In this document: piece by piece, positions 1 through 9,200 of the stretch
How the letters are laid out: each line of letters opens with the position of its first letter
How positions within the stretch are numbered: position 1 is the stretch's first letter
Assembly (NCBI GenBank): GCA_963668605.1
Contig: OY764903.1
Span: 1,922,001-1,986,000, forward strand
Source: G963668605 sp963668605
GTDB lineage: Bacteria; Acidobacteriota; Terriglobia; Bryobacterales; Bryobacteraceae
DNA length: 64,000 bases
Direction of reading: 5' to 3'
The notes under the pieces: model-generated
What the model was told of the DNA's origin: nothing
Database searches by the model: none
What the model saw: the letters and a program-made list of their open reading frames with translations, nothing else
Position numbers and translations under genes: made by a program

Positions 1-770
1 TGGGCATGATGCGTGATGAGGTAGGCATCGACCGTGCCGACCCTGTTCTCGGGGCAGAACATTGAGTTGGACTTGCTCCAGGTGAGGTCACCGAGGTAGG
101 CGAAGCGGAACCGGCCCATGGTGAGCAGCATGCCTACGGACTGGCCGTCCTCGGCATCGTCGTCGACGCGCTTCTCGATGTCCGCGCAGGCCGGGTTGGG
201 CTTCCCCGCGCCTTTCAACGGGCTGGAGATGACCTTGCCCGCCGCGCTCAGCACCGTAAAGTCCATCCCTTTGATGGGGAGTTTGTCGCCGGCTTTCACG
301 ACGATGTGGTTGCCGCTTTTCTCGCGGGCCGCAAGGAAGGCGGCCCAGGTCTTATCGTGAAACTGGCCGACGCCCGGCGACGGCCGCCGGCCAGGCGTCA
401 GGGTCCGGTGCGCCGCCCACCAGTCGTCGCTCTTGCGGTCGGTGACCGTCATGCCGTGATCCACCCAGTTGAGAATGGGCATCGCCGCGGCGATGTTGGG
501 GGCGCCGCTCATATGATCCTCTTCGAAGTGCGTCACGACGAGGTAATCGATCTTGGCGATGCCGTTCTGCTTGGCGAACTCGACGATCCGCTTGCCCGCC
601 TCGGGCGTGCCGCAATCGAGCAAAATCGTCTCGCCGGCGGGCGTGACGACGAGTGTGGCATTGCCCGAGCCGATATCCACGAAATAGAACGTTGCCGGGC
701 TGGCAGCTTCGACCGGCACGCAGACCAGAAAGAGAGTGGAGAGCAGACACAATAGGATGCAGAGTCTCAT
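1..770 (-). CDS. Secreted MBL-fold hydrolase, ComEC-like (partial)
   Basis: The protein begins at the ATG ending at 770 and its C-terminus lies beyond the left window edge. Residues 1-23 form a Sec signal peptide (MRLCILLCLLSTLFLVCVPV, then EAA). A metallo-beta-lactamase fold follows: YFVDIGSGNATLVV, LLDCGTPEAGK and the metal-site segment VTHFEEDHMSG. In the usual HxHxDH motif the second His is Glu here (HFEEDH). Later segments GDLTW and ITHHA match the distal metal-binding part of ComEC/Rec2-type MBL domains. It is probably an exported phosphodiesterase-like or nuclease-like hydrolase; the substrate is unknown. No competence membrane domain is visible, so it is a stand-alone MBL protein. Confidence 0.85.
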   Translation of the reverse strand, partial: MRLCILLCLLSTLFLVCVPVEAASPATFYFVDIGSGNATLVVTPAGETILLDCGTPEAGKRIVEFAKQNGIAKIDYLVVTHFEEDHMSGAPNIAAAMPILNWVDHGMTVTDRKSDDWWAAHRTLTPGRRPSPGVGQFHDKTWAAFLAAREKSGNHIVVKAGDKLPIKGMDFTVLSAAGKVISSPLKGAGKPNPACADIEKRVDDDAEDGQSVGMLLTMGRFRFAYLGDLTWSKSNSMFCPENRVGTVDAYLITHHA

Positions 771-804
771 GATGCGCCATTCTATCATGGCCTACCAGGA
801 GAGG

Positions 805-1149
805 CCTGTGCTCCGCAAAAACTTGTCGCGGCAATATGAGAAGTTCCTGTTGACAGCCGATTGGCTGGAGGATGGAACGAATTGCGATGAGCCAAGAGGA
901 ACGAGACTGGCTGGACTGGTTGAAGCGAGTGAAGGATGGAGTATTGACGCAGAGGCAGGCCGCCTGGCAGTTGGGGATCAGTGACCGCTGGGTGCGGAAG
1001 TTGCTTGGGCGGATGGCGAAGGATGGCAATGCGGTGGTTGCGCACAGACTGCGTGGGCAAGCATCGAATCGCCGGGTCGCTGATCAGACGCGAGAGCGGG
1101 TGCTGAAGTTGTTACTGAATCCGGACTGGCACGATTTCGGGTTCGGGCC
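805..1149 (+). pseudogene. ISNCY-type transposase, N-terminal remnant
   Basis: Translation from the ATG at 887 gives MSQEERDWLDWLKRVKDG, then a helix-turn-helix (LTQRQAAWQLGISDRWVRKL) and RGQASNRRVADQTRERVL, ending in NPDWHDFGFGP at about 1148. This is the N-terminal DNA-binding part of ISNCY-family transposases. The catalytic DDE domain is missing, and the reading passes directly into the end of another IS at 1150. The segment from about 805 to 886 (TGTGCTCCGC and onward) is probably the left end of the element. Non-functional debris. A C-terminal remnant of the same family lies near 25.6 kb. Confidence 0.75.
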
Positions 1150-1358
1150 GTGTATAGCCGAAACTCCGTGATGTCCTTTAGTCAGCAGCTTGCGGGCGGG
1201 AGCCGGTGCCTTGCCAATGCCACATTACGCCACGTTACAACGGTGAGTTCGGGCTCCAATCCATCTTCTCTCTCCTCGCCGCCATACATGTCTTCTTCCG
1301 GGATCGCAGCAACACGGCCCTCGAAGTCCTCGCCCTCCGACAGCAGGTCGCGGTGCTC
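1150..1358 (+). pseudogene. Integrase-core IS, left end and transposase N-terminus (remnant)
   Basis: The segment starts with TGTATAGCCGAAACTCCGTG, which recurs with few changes at 13512 and is probably an IS terminus. From about 1242 the + strand encodes LQSIFSLLAAIHVFFRDRSN followed by TALEVLALRQQVAVL, the typical start of rve-domain (integrase core) transposases. The homology stops abruptly at about 1358, where the sequence becomes the antisense of a truncated minus-strand gene. The element therefore survives only as its left end plus about 40 codons. Confidence 0.7.
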
Positions 1359-1547
1359 ATTTGTCTTGGCCGACTCCGCCTTCACCTGTTTCCGATATTT
1401 CTGCAAGATCTTCCGGTATTCTTCGGAGAACGGTTCGTCCCGGCGTATCTTCTCTTCGAGCGCGGGCGCCTGTTTCCGGCCAGCGGTTGTGTGCGCGAAG
1501 AGCGCGGTCCCTAATGCCGCCGCCACGACCCACTTTGCCTGTCTCAC
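1182..1547 (-). pseudogene. Small exported protein gene truncated by IS debris
   Basis: The open frame has 121 codons, but only about 63 (1359-1547) look original. These encode a signal peptide (MRQAKWVVAAALGTALFAHTTAG) and a charged helical segment (EEKIRRDEPFSEEYRKILQK, YRKQVKAESAKTNE). Downstream of about 1358 the frame reads the antisense of a transposase remnant, so residues after KTNE are not native. Its ATG overlaps the stop of the upstream MarR gene by 4 nt (1544-1547), so it was the second gene of a MarR operon. I do not recognise the family; the charged segment suggests a small periplasmic helical protein. Confidence 0.55.
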
Positions 1548-2047
1548 GTCCCTGTCTTTTTTTGTTCCGGCCCAGCGTTAACCCGCCGCAGGTTGTCGAT
1601 GGCCCGCACAGTCAGAATTCTGAGGGTGGCGCCTTCCTCTTTTGTCATGCCCTTCAGCAGTACCAGTTCCATGCGCCGGGCGAGCGACTTGCACTGCGGC
1701 TCGATGGAACGGCCCAGCGGTGTGAGCGTGACGCGGGTCGCCCGGCCGTCGGCGCTGTCCCGGCGGCGTTCGACGATTCCAGCGCGTTCCATCCGCTGCA
1801 GTGTTTTCGTCAGCGACGATTGCGACATCGACACGCGCTGCGCCAGTTCCTTGATGATGCGGCCGTCCCGCTCGTACAAGGCGAACAGGACGTTGCCGTT
1901 GCCGGCCAGAACTTCATCGAGACCCATTTCCGCGATGGTCCGTTCCAGCATCCCGATGTAGTTGTAGTAGACCCTGCTGATGAGAAAGCTGTAGTCTTCC
2001 AGGGGGGTGGCGTGCTTGCGCCGCGGCGCGATGATCGAGTCAGCCAT
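1544..2047 (-). CDS. MarR-family transcriptional regulator
   Basis: The 167-residue protein has the MarR layout: helical dimerisation segment (YSFLISRVYYNYIGMLERTI), then a winged helix with the recognition region IKELAQRVSMSQSSLTKTLQ, RMERAGIVERRRDSADGRAT and the wing VTLTPLG. MarR proteins usually repress neighbouring divergent genes and release DNA on binding small ligands. It is divergent from the CocE-like hydrolase at 2243, with a 195-bp intergenic region that carries a 17-bp palindrome and repeated CTTCGGTGG boxes. The ATG at 2047 is followed by a normal N-terminus. The gene overlaps the truncated small protein downstream by 4 nt. Confidence 0.92.
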   Translation of the reverse strand: MADSIIAPRRKHATPLEDYSFLISRVYYNYIGMLERTIAEMGLDEVLAGNGNVLFALYERDGRIIKELAQRVSMSQSSLTKTLQRMERAGIVERRRDSADGRATRVTLTPLGRSIEPQCKSLARRMELVLLKGMTKEEGATLRILTVRAIDNLRRVNAGPEQKKTGT

Positions 2048-2076
2048 GGGGTGCCGGTTTTCATCTTAACAAGGCC

Positions 2077-2132
2077 TTGACTTCGGTGGATGATACGATG
2101 TAAAAATACTTCGGTGGTCAAGTAATTTGACC
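2077..2132. promoter_or_regulatory. Divergent MarR/CocE promoter-operator region
   Basis: The region holds two direct copies of ACTTCGGTGG (2080-2089 and 2108-2117) and a palindrome GGTCAAGTAATTTGACC (2116-2132; 6-bp arms, 5-bp spacer). A possible + strand promoter is TTGACT at 2077 with TAAAAA 18 bp further on. Placement between a MarR gene and its divergent neighbour fits a MarR operator. The reverse complement CCACCGAAGT also occurs just after a TATACT box at 9744, upstream of the hydrolase gene at 9781, so both may belong to one regulon. The promoter call is an inference from motif spacing. Confidence 0.5.
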
Positions 2133-2242
2133 GGGGGAATCGTGATTGGTTTTCGCTTCCGCCGCGTTCAGCCGCGATGGGCGGCAACTGGCAGCCGGAT
2201 CCCCGAACGGAAATGTTCGCATCTAGAGAGCGCACCAATACA

Positions 2243-4051
2243 ATGAAAATCCTTCTGTCCTGGTTGGCGGCGGCCGCGCTTCTGCCGGCCGCTCCCCGCG
2301 AGCCGTTCGACTCCCATACCATGCAAACCGTGATGGCGCCCATGCGCGACGGAGTGCGTCTGGCCACGGATGTCTATTTGCCCGCGCGCAACGGGAAGAC
2401 CGTGGAAGGCCGTTTTCCGGTGTTGCTCGAGCGCACGCCCTACAACAAGAACGGCCGCCGCAAATTGGGACCCGTGGTGGCTCCGCACGGATATGCCGTC
2501 CTGGTGCAGGATTGCCGCGGCCGTTACGCTTCGGAGGGCCAATTCACTCCGTTCGACGACGGCGAGGACGGATACGACACCATCGAATGGGCCGCCGCGC
2601 AACCGTGGTCGAACGGGCAGGTAGGCACATTTGGCGGTTCTTACACCGGAATGAACCAATATAGCGCCGCCACTTTCCGGCCACCCCACCTGGTGGGCAT
2701 GTTTATTCAAATGGCCGGCGCGAGTCTGTATGAATCCGTGAGCTATCCCGGCGGCGCGCCGAACGCATCGTGGGTGTCCTGGATACTGCGCTCGGCCGCC
2801 ACCAGCCCGCAGGCGAAGCAGAAGCCTGAATCGGCAGCCCGAATCGAGAAGACCGTGGCTGCGGATTTCGGAAACTGGCTCAAAACCGCTCCGCTCAGCC
2901 GCGCCGCCCTGCTGAACGATTTTCCCGACTACCTGGCGCTCTATCGCGCGTCTTACGACCATGCGAGCCTGGATGAATTCTGGAAGCAGCGCCGGTTCTA
3001 CACCGCGGGCTTCTATCGCGAAATGAAAGACGTGCCGACGCTGTTCGTCACCGGCTGGTACGACAACTTCGCGGAGGGCACGCTGGAAGTCTTTTCTACG
3101 CTCTCCCGTCTGCAAAAGACGGAGAAGAAGCTCATGGTGGGCCCGTGGCCCCACGGCATCGGCACGAGCGAGTGCGGCAATGCCGCATTCGGTTCCGGCG
3201 CCACGGAGGACCAAGCGAAGCTCGTGGCGGAGTGGTTCGACTATCTGCTGCGCAAACTGCCGCTCGAAACCATCGGCGCCGAAAGAGTGCAGACCTACCG
3301 CATGGGCGGCGGAGGCGGCACGCGCACCAGCGGCGGGAAGCTGAACCACGGGGGAGAGTGGCACAACGCGCCTTCCTGGCCTCCGCCCGGCGCCACTGCC
3401 AGCCGTTACTATCTGCACGACGGCGGTCTCTTGCGTCCCGCATCGCCTTCGAACAGCGAACCTTCCAGCTACGAGTTTGACCCGCGCAATCCCGTCCCCA
3501 CAATCGGCGGGCGCTTCGCCGTTGGCGGCGTCCCCATGTGCATTCAGGATCAGGTCTGTTCGCCCAGGATTCCGGCATGCAAGGATGCGCTGCCCCTGAA
3601 CCGCCGCCCCGATGTGCTCTCGTACTCCACGGCGCCGCTCGCCGCCCCGCAGGAAGTGACGGGGAGAATCCACGCCACCTTGTGGATCTCCTCCGATGCT
3701 CCGGACACGGACTTCACTGCGAAGCTGATGGATGTCTACCCCGACGGATACGCCTTGATCCTGGCCGACGGCGAGATCCGTACCCGCTTCCGTAACGGCT
3801 TCGACAAACCGGAGTTGATGCAGCCGGGCACGGTCTACCCCGTGACCATCGATCTGGGATCGACCAGCAACTTGTTCGGAGCAGGGCACCGGATCCGCGT
3901 GGATATATCGAGCAGCAACTTCCCCAAGTTCGAACCCAACTCCAACACGGGAGAACCGGTGAACGCATGGACGCGCCAGGTAACCGCGCGCAACACGGTC
4001 TATCACGACGCCAAGCGGCCTTCGTACATCGAGTTACCCTTCGTTAAGTAA
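2243..4051 (+). CDS. CocE/NonD-family (X-Pro dipeptidyl-peptidase-like) hydrolase
   Basis: A 602-residue serine hydrolase. The ATG at 2243 was chosen because it opens a signal peptide (MKILLSWLAAAALLPAAP); the frame is open further upstream but without one. The alpha/beta-hydrolase domain shows MRDGVRLATDVYLP, the oxyanion-side tyrosine segment ERTPYNKNGR, VLVQDCRGRYASEG and the nucleophile elbow GTFGGSYTGMNQY with Ser at about residue 133. GWYDNFAEGTLE and WPHG are in the Asp and His regions. The C-terminal jelly-roll (PX_C) domain includes DTDFTAKLMDVYPDGYA and GHRIRVDISSSNFPKF. Family members hydrolyse cocaine-type esters, acylated beta-lactams or peptides. The native substrate cannot be read from sequence. 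It is divergent from a MarR gene. Confidence 0.92.
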   Translation: MKILLSWLAAAALLPAAPREPFDSHTMQTVMAPMRDGVRLATDVYLPARNGKTVEGRFPVLLERTPYNKNGRRKLGPVVAPHGYAVLVQDCRGRYASEGQFTPFDDGEDGYDTIEWAAAQPWSNGQVGTFGGSYTGMNQYSAATFRPPHLVGMFIQMAGASLYESVSYPGGAPNASWVSWILRSAATSPQAKQKPESAARIEKTVAADFGNWLKTAPLSRAALLNDFPDYLALYRASYDHASLDEFWKQRRFYTAGFYREMKDVPTLFVTGWYDNFAEGTLEVFSTLSRLQKTEKKLMVGPWPHGIGTSECGNAAFGSGATEDQAKLVAEWFDYLLRKLPLETIGAERVQTYRMGGGGGTRTSGGKLNHGGEWHNAPSWPPPGATASRYYLHDGGLLRPASPSNSEPSSYEFDPRNPVPTIGGRFAVGGVPMCIQDQVCSPRIPACKDALPLNRRPDVLSYSTAPLAAPQEVTGRIHATLWISSDAPDTDFTAKLMDVYPDGYALILADGEIRTRFRNGFDKPELMQPGTVYPVTIDLGSTSNLFGAGHRIRVDISSSNFPKFEPNSNTGEPVNAWTRQVTARNTVYHDAKRPSYIELPFVK

Positions 4052-4092
4052 ATTTGCCGCCGCCAGAAAATGTAGAAAGTTCAGAAGCGGAT

Positions 4093-6270
4093 CTATAACC
4101 CTCGCGTGACTACTCTCTCCGTATCCACTTCCTCGACACGGCCACCCAATGGCACCCGTCGGTCGCCGGTCGCGCGGTAGATGCGGACGCGCGCGGATTC
4201 GTCCAGCGGCTTGCCGTCGAGGCTGCGCAGCACCATGAAAGTCGGGGCCGAGAACTGCATGTCCCGATATCGCGTGGCATAGAACGCGGTGAGCGCCGGG
4301 CTCTCCACCAGGAAGCCCCACTGCGGTAGCATGGCGGCGCCCGCATCGTACCCGGCCGCGCCGAAATTCACCGTGATGCGGACATCGCCGCCGAAGCGCG
4401 TACTTTCGACTTTGCGATCGGGTGTGAGGAACCGGTGGTCCGTCATGGGCAGCAGGCCGGTGAGGCGGTTGAGCGGGCTGAGCACTTCGTAGGTGTTCTT
4501 GATGAACTGATCAGTCAGCCCCAGGCTGCCTCCGCGGGCGAAGACCAGGCGCGCGTCCGAACCGGCAGGCGGCTGATAGTTCTGCGCCGGGTCCGTCCAG
4601 TAGAGGTGATTGCCGAAATAGTAGACCGGCATCTCCGCGTAGAGCATCAAGTCGAGAATATGGGCCGGGTTGTCGGGCCTGGGGCGGTCGCTCTGGTGGG
4701 TGTACATGGCGATGGCGTCGCCATAGACGATCTCGAACAGCGGCACGATAATATCGGCGGTGGTCCACTGCGCGTCGTTCAGCCGCTGGTAGCCGGTCTT
4801 GTGCGAGAGGATGCCTTCGAAATAGTCGGCGTACGGCACGCCCCATTCCATGCCTTCCTCGCTGCCGAATAAGCCGATCTCTTTCCGGATGTAGCCGGAG
4901 AGTTGCTGTTTGTAGCGAATGTCGGCGGCGCGGTCGAGCGGATGTTCGGGGGCGAAACACACCTGCGGGGCCACGGCGAAAATCGTGTCGGAGAAATACA
5001 GGTCCGGCGCGAACAGCCGGCGTACCGCCGGAATGTTCTGCGGCCGCGCGGCGATTTCGAGCGCCTTCTGCGAGCACATGAAGTACGCCTGGCCTCCGAA
5101 CCATATGCCGGCTTTTATCAGCGAACCGTCCGGCCCCCGCGCGATGTACTGCTCGTCCCACGACGGCGCGTCGCGATAGAAATCCTGGTAGTTATCGTGT
5201 AGTCCGAAGCTCCAGCCGTCGAGCGCTTTCACCCGCCGCCGGCACTCCGCCAGTCCGGTATCGCCGCCAATCTCCGGCGCCGCGGGCAGAATATCGGGGT
5301 GCCGTACATCATAGCCGCCGTTGATCCAACCGTTGAGGACGAGCAGCGCGCGGTCGATGCCGAGATCGTTCCGGAAGTGCTCGGCCAGGCGCGCGCACTC
5401 TTCGAAGGTGAAGTTGACGGTCAGGGTTTCCTTATCGCTTTTGTTGAACCGCGTGTTCGGCATCCGCCGGATGAAAGCGAAGGGCTTGAAATCGGCCGCG
5501 CCGAAGAAGCGCGCGGCGGCGGGATGTTCGCCCAACTTCTCCGCGAGAGTCCGCAGTAACCCGCGCTCGCGCGCAATGGGACGATACGCCTTGGCGATCT
5601 CGACATAGCCGCCGCGTCCGAGCGGCAGGATGCGGAAGCCGCGTGTGCCGCGCCGTAGCGCGATGCTCGATGTAATGCGGCGGACCGGCGCAACGGCGTA
5701 ATCGACAATCACGTCCGCGTAAGGTGGCTCCCAAGTGACCAGTAGCGCCGACCCGTTCTTCACCACGCCGTACATGGCCATGGAGTATCCGCCGCGGGTA
5801 TAGGCGCGCATGCGGCGGGTGATGGGCTGCTCGCCCTCCACGGGAAGGAGATTGCCCAGGCGGTGCGGTACAGCGTAGTAATTCTGCGCGCCCGCTTCGA
5901 TGGTGAGGCTGCGGTCGAGCAGCAGCACCTCGTCGATATCGGCTGCGGCCTGGTACGAGTACTCCACCGCGTTGTCGAATAGCTTAACTTCCCACGAAAG
6001 ACGCGGACCGGCGGAAAACCGGACGATGCTGCCGTCCAGTCGTGCACTTGCGGGCTTCACCGGCGCTGCGGTCTGGCCCTTCGCCGCCACAGCCGGCGGA
6101 TTCAAGTCCCAGCTTTCGCCCGTGCGTTTATCGGTAAGGCGCCCAGCGCCGCTGGCGGCGTCGAACCGCAGACGGATAGCCGCATTTTCAATGGCGATGG
6201 GTTCCGCCGCGAAGACAGGACAGGCCAGCGCGGCGAACCAGAGGCACGCCAGTAGGAAGAGTTTTCGCAT
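4093..6270 (-). CDS. Exported putative glycoside hydrolase (DUF5696-like)
   Basis: The 725-residue protein starts at the ATG at 6270 with a clean signal peptide (MRKLFLLACLWFAALACPVF, then AAE). An N-terminal beta-sandwich-like region (IENAAIRLRFDAASGAGRLT, KRTGESWDL) precedes a probable (beta/alpha)8 barrel with acidic, aromatic segments: GLHDNYQDFYRDAPSWDEQY, LYFSDTIFAV, GSEEGMEWGVPYADYFEG and VYYFGNHLYWTD. This resembles the DUF5696 / GH101-related families, but the call is from memory. It is followed upstream on the same strand by an Oar-like receptor whose stop lies 14 nt before this start, so the two are probably cotranscribed and may act on the same glycan. Catalytic residues are not assigned. 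Confidence 0.75.
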   Translation of the reverse strand: MRKLFLLACLWFAALACPVFAAEPIAIENAAIRLRFDAASGAGRLTDKRTGESWDLNPPAVAAKGQTAAPVKPASARLDGSIVRFSAGPRLSWEVKLFDNAVEYSYQAAADIDEVLLLDRSLTIEAGAQNYYAVPHRLGNLLPVEGEQPITRRMRAYTRGGYSMAMYGVVKNGSALLVTWEPPYADVIVDYAVAPVRRITSSIALRRGTRGFRILPLGRGGYVEIAKAYRPIARERGLLRTLAEKLGEHPAAARFFGAADFKPFAFIRRMPNTRFNKSDKETLTVNFTFEECARLAEHFRNDLGIDRALLVLNGWINGGYDVRHPDILPAAPEIGGDTGLAECRRRVKALDGWSFGLHDNYQDFYRDAPSWDEQYIARGPDGSLIKAGIWFGGQAYFMCSQKALEIAARPQNIPAVRRLFAPDLYFSDTIFAVAPQVCFAPEHPLDRAADIRYKQQLSGYIRKEIGLFGSEEGMEWGVPYADYFEGILSHKTGYQRLNDAQWTTADIIVPLFEIVYGDAIAMYTHQSDRPRPDNPAHILDLMLYAEMPVYYFGNHLYWTDPAQNYQPPAGSDARLVFARGGSLGLTDQFIKNTYEVLSPLNRLTGLLPMTDHRFLTPDRKVESTRFGGDVRITVNFGAAGYDAGAAMLPQWGFLVESPALTAFYATRYRDMQFSAPTFMVLRSLDGKPLDESARVRIYRATGDRRVPLGGRVEEVDTERVVTRGL

Positions 6271-6283
6271 GATTTGTACTTCT

Positions 6284-9200
6284 TCAGAACTGATACCGCA
6301 GCCCGAACTGCATGGAACGGGCCGCGCCCGCCCTGGTGATAGTCCCGCCATTCAACGCATTGACGTTCACCACCGGCTGGCTTAAGTTCGCGTGGTTGAG
6401 CAGGTTGAACACCTCCCAGCGGAACTGCAGCTTGCCGAATTCGCCGAGTTGGGTATTATTGATCAGCGATGCGTTGAGCGTCACCAGGCCGTGGGCGTCG
6501 AGAATGTCCCTGCCGGAACTGCCCAGCCGGTAGTCGCCGATGGGCACAGTGGGGAAGGCAGAAATATCGAACCAGGCTGAAGGGCTCGGATCCGGAAGCG
6601 TGCCTTTGGCGATGCGGTTCGGCCGAATGGCGCCTCCCTGATTCAGGTTCACGTTCGACGTCATGGGCGTAAAGGGCGCACCGGTAAGCGCGCGCCCGGT
6701 GCCGGCCAGTTGCCAGCCGCGCAGCAGTTTGGATACGCCGGTGCGCCTGCGCCAGGGTATCTGCCACGAATAATCCATGGTAGCGGCATGACCGCGGTCG
6801 AAGTTGGACCGCCCGCGCTCGAGGCTCAGGTTGCGGGCGTCCTGCGCCTGGCCCTGGCCGTTACCGTAGTTCGACGCGTCGTCGATGGATTTGCTGTAGG
6901 TGTAATTGATGCGGTAGAAGAACCCGCGACTTAGGCGCCGGCGTAGTGTGACCGTGCCGGCGTTGTAGGTGGAATTCGATCCATCGCGGTAGAAGGTAAT
7001 GGTATTTGCGACTTGCGGGTAGGGCCGGGGGAATGAGCCGCCGGGCGGACGCAGCGCCAGGTCGTAGAACGGCTGGTTCAGGTCGTACTTGCGCGGCAGG
7101 TGGGTTCCCTTCGAACCGGTGTAGCCGATCTCAAGAGCCGCGAACCGGCCCAGTTCCCGCTCGGCGGTGAGGTTCCAGCTTTGCATGTACTGCGGTCCGG
7201 GCCGCAGTTCGTAGCCGTCGAACTTCACGGAGGCGCCCCGCGCGTTGGCGAACGGGTTGGCCAGCGTCAACAATGCCGGGTTCGCACCGCGGCTCACGTT
7301 TTGATTGATGGCGAAAGGGAAGATGTTGGCCAGATCGTTCGTAATGGGGTCTTGCATGGATTGCCCGTAGAAGATGCCGTATCCGCCGCGGACGACACTG
7401 CGGTTGCCGCCCAGGGGGCGCCACGCAAATCCAAAGCGCGGGCTGAAGTTTTTGTAATTGTTGTAGATCAGCGACGGAGGGATGCCATAATCGCTGGCCA
7501 GCCCGATGCCGGTCGCAATTCCCACGCTGGAGACCAGGGCGGCCAGGTTGGGCACCGTGCGGTCGCTGGCGATGACGATTTTGCCCACCTCGGGGACGAA
7601 GTTGGCATACCTGCCGTACTTGTCGGTGGGGCGCAGCGTCAGGTCGTACCGCAAGCCGATGTTGAAGGTGAGGTTCGAGGTGGCTTTCCAGTTGTCTTCC
7701 ACGAACACGCCGTAGTCGGTGGAGAGGATATAATTCCGCGGCACGGTGGTAGCTCGCGAGGCGCTGTCGGGCGAGCCCAGAAGGAAGTCTCCAAACGGCT
7801 GGGTGCTCCAGAATCCCAGGAAGTTGAACGTGCCCCGGTTGTTGTTCACGTAGGGGTGGAAGCTCTGGGTGCGCAGCGCCATGCCGCCGAACTTCAGTTG
7901 GTGCGGACCCTTCACCCAAGTGACCGTGTCACTCCACTGGTACAGGTTGATGAGGCTGTCAAAGGGCCTGTCGGAACGGTCACCCAAGGCTGCCAGGTCG
8001 CGGACATTGAACAGGGGGAAACCCCACAGCGCCGGCTCCGTATCGACGCCCGCGATGCCGAATTCGGCTGCGAAGTTACGGCCGCCGTCGTTCAGCTTCT
8101 GGTTGCCGTGCACGCGGGTGAAGCCGCCGCGGAATTCATTGATGAGCGTGGGGGTGAAGATGCGGGTGAGTGTCAATCCGAGTTGGGTCTGGGCAGTGTG
8201 CCCCATAGTGCCGGGGACGCCCAGGTCGCTGACGTCGAACGGAATCGCGTTCGTGTTGCGCCGCTCGAAGAGCTGGAACGAGAGCGTATCCTTCTCCGAG
8301 AGCCGGTGGTCGAACTTGGAGATGAAACTGTTCCAGGGGCTCGAAGTCGCCACGTTGGCGAGGTAGTTGTTGACCTCGGCCGGCCGGTTCGGCAGCGGCC
8401 AGTAGGGCACAATCTTAGCCGAAATCGGGCTGATGCGGCTGGCGGGGATGCGATTCTCCGGAAAACAACCGCCCTGCTGCTGCGCGTTGCAGACCCCCGT
8501 GGCCAGCGGGTCTTTTAACATCACGATCTTGCCGCCCACGTCGCGGGTCTGCGAGAAATCGCCTGTCCGTTCCAGCACCGTGGGGACGCGCGACAGTCGG
8601 ATGTCGCCGATGCTCTGCCGGAAACTCTCCCAACTGAACATGAAGAACGTGCGGTTGCGGCCGTCATAGATCTTTGGAATCCACACTGGGCCGTCCGCCA
8701 CGGCGCCAAATTGGTTACGGCGGAGCTTGGGCTTCGAGTCGGCGAAGAAATTGCGCGCATCGAACAGGTCGTTGCGGACGAATTCGAACAGCGTGCCGTG
8801 CAGCCTGTTCGTGCCGCCCTTCAACACCATCGACATGACGCCGCCGGAGAGCCGGCCGTGCTCAGCGGAATAGCCCGAAGTTTCCATCTTGAACTCCTGG
8901 ATGGCGTCCAGGTTGGGAGAGGCCTGATTCTGGCCGTAGCGGGGGTCGCGCATGGTGAACCCGCCCATCAGAAAGTTGGAGCTATCGGAGCGCGCGCCGT
9001 TTACCGCCGGTCCGCCAAAATCGCTGTCCGCCTTTTCTATCACCCCGGGCACTAAGAATGCCAGGTCGAAAACGTCGCGGCCATTGAGGGGCATCTCCAG
9101 GATCTCCTGCGTGACAATCACGTCCCCCTTGGCCTGATTCTCCGTATTCAGGAGTGGAAGGTCCGCTCTTACCTCCACCGATTCCGCAAGGGCTCCAACT

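Noticed and set aside
2168..4006. 612-codon open frame on the minus strand, antisense to the CocE-like gene
   Set aside because: No domain, no start signal, Arg/His/Gly-rich composition typical of antisense frames in high-GC genes; the + strand protein has clear catalytic motifs.
7100..8518. 472-codon + strand frame inside the Oar-like receptor gene
   Set aside because: Mirror frame of a receptor with strong motifs; translation is Val/Gly/Arg-rich with no recognisable fold.
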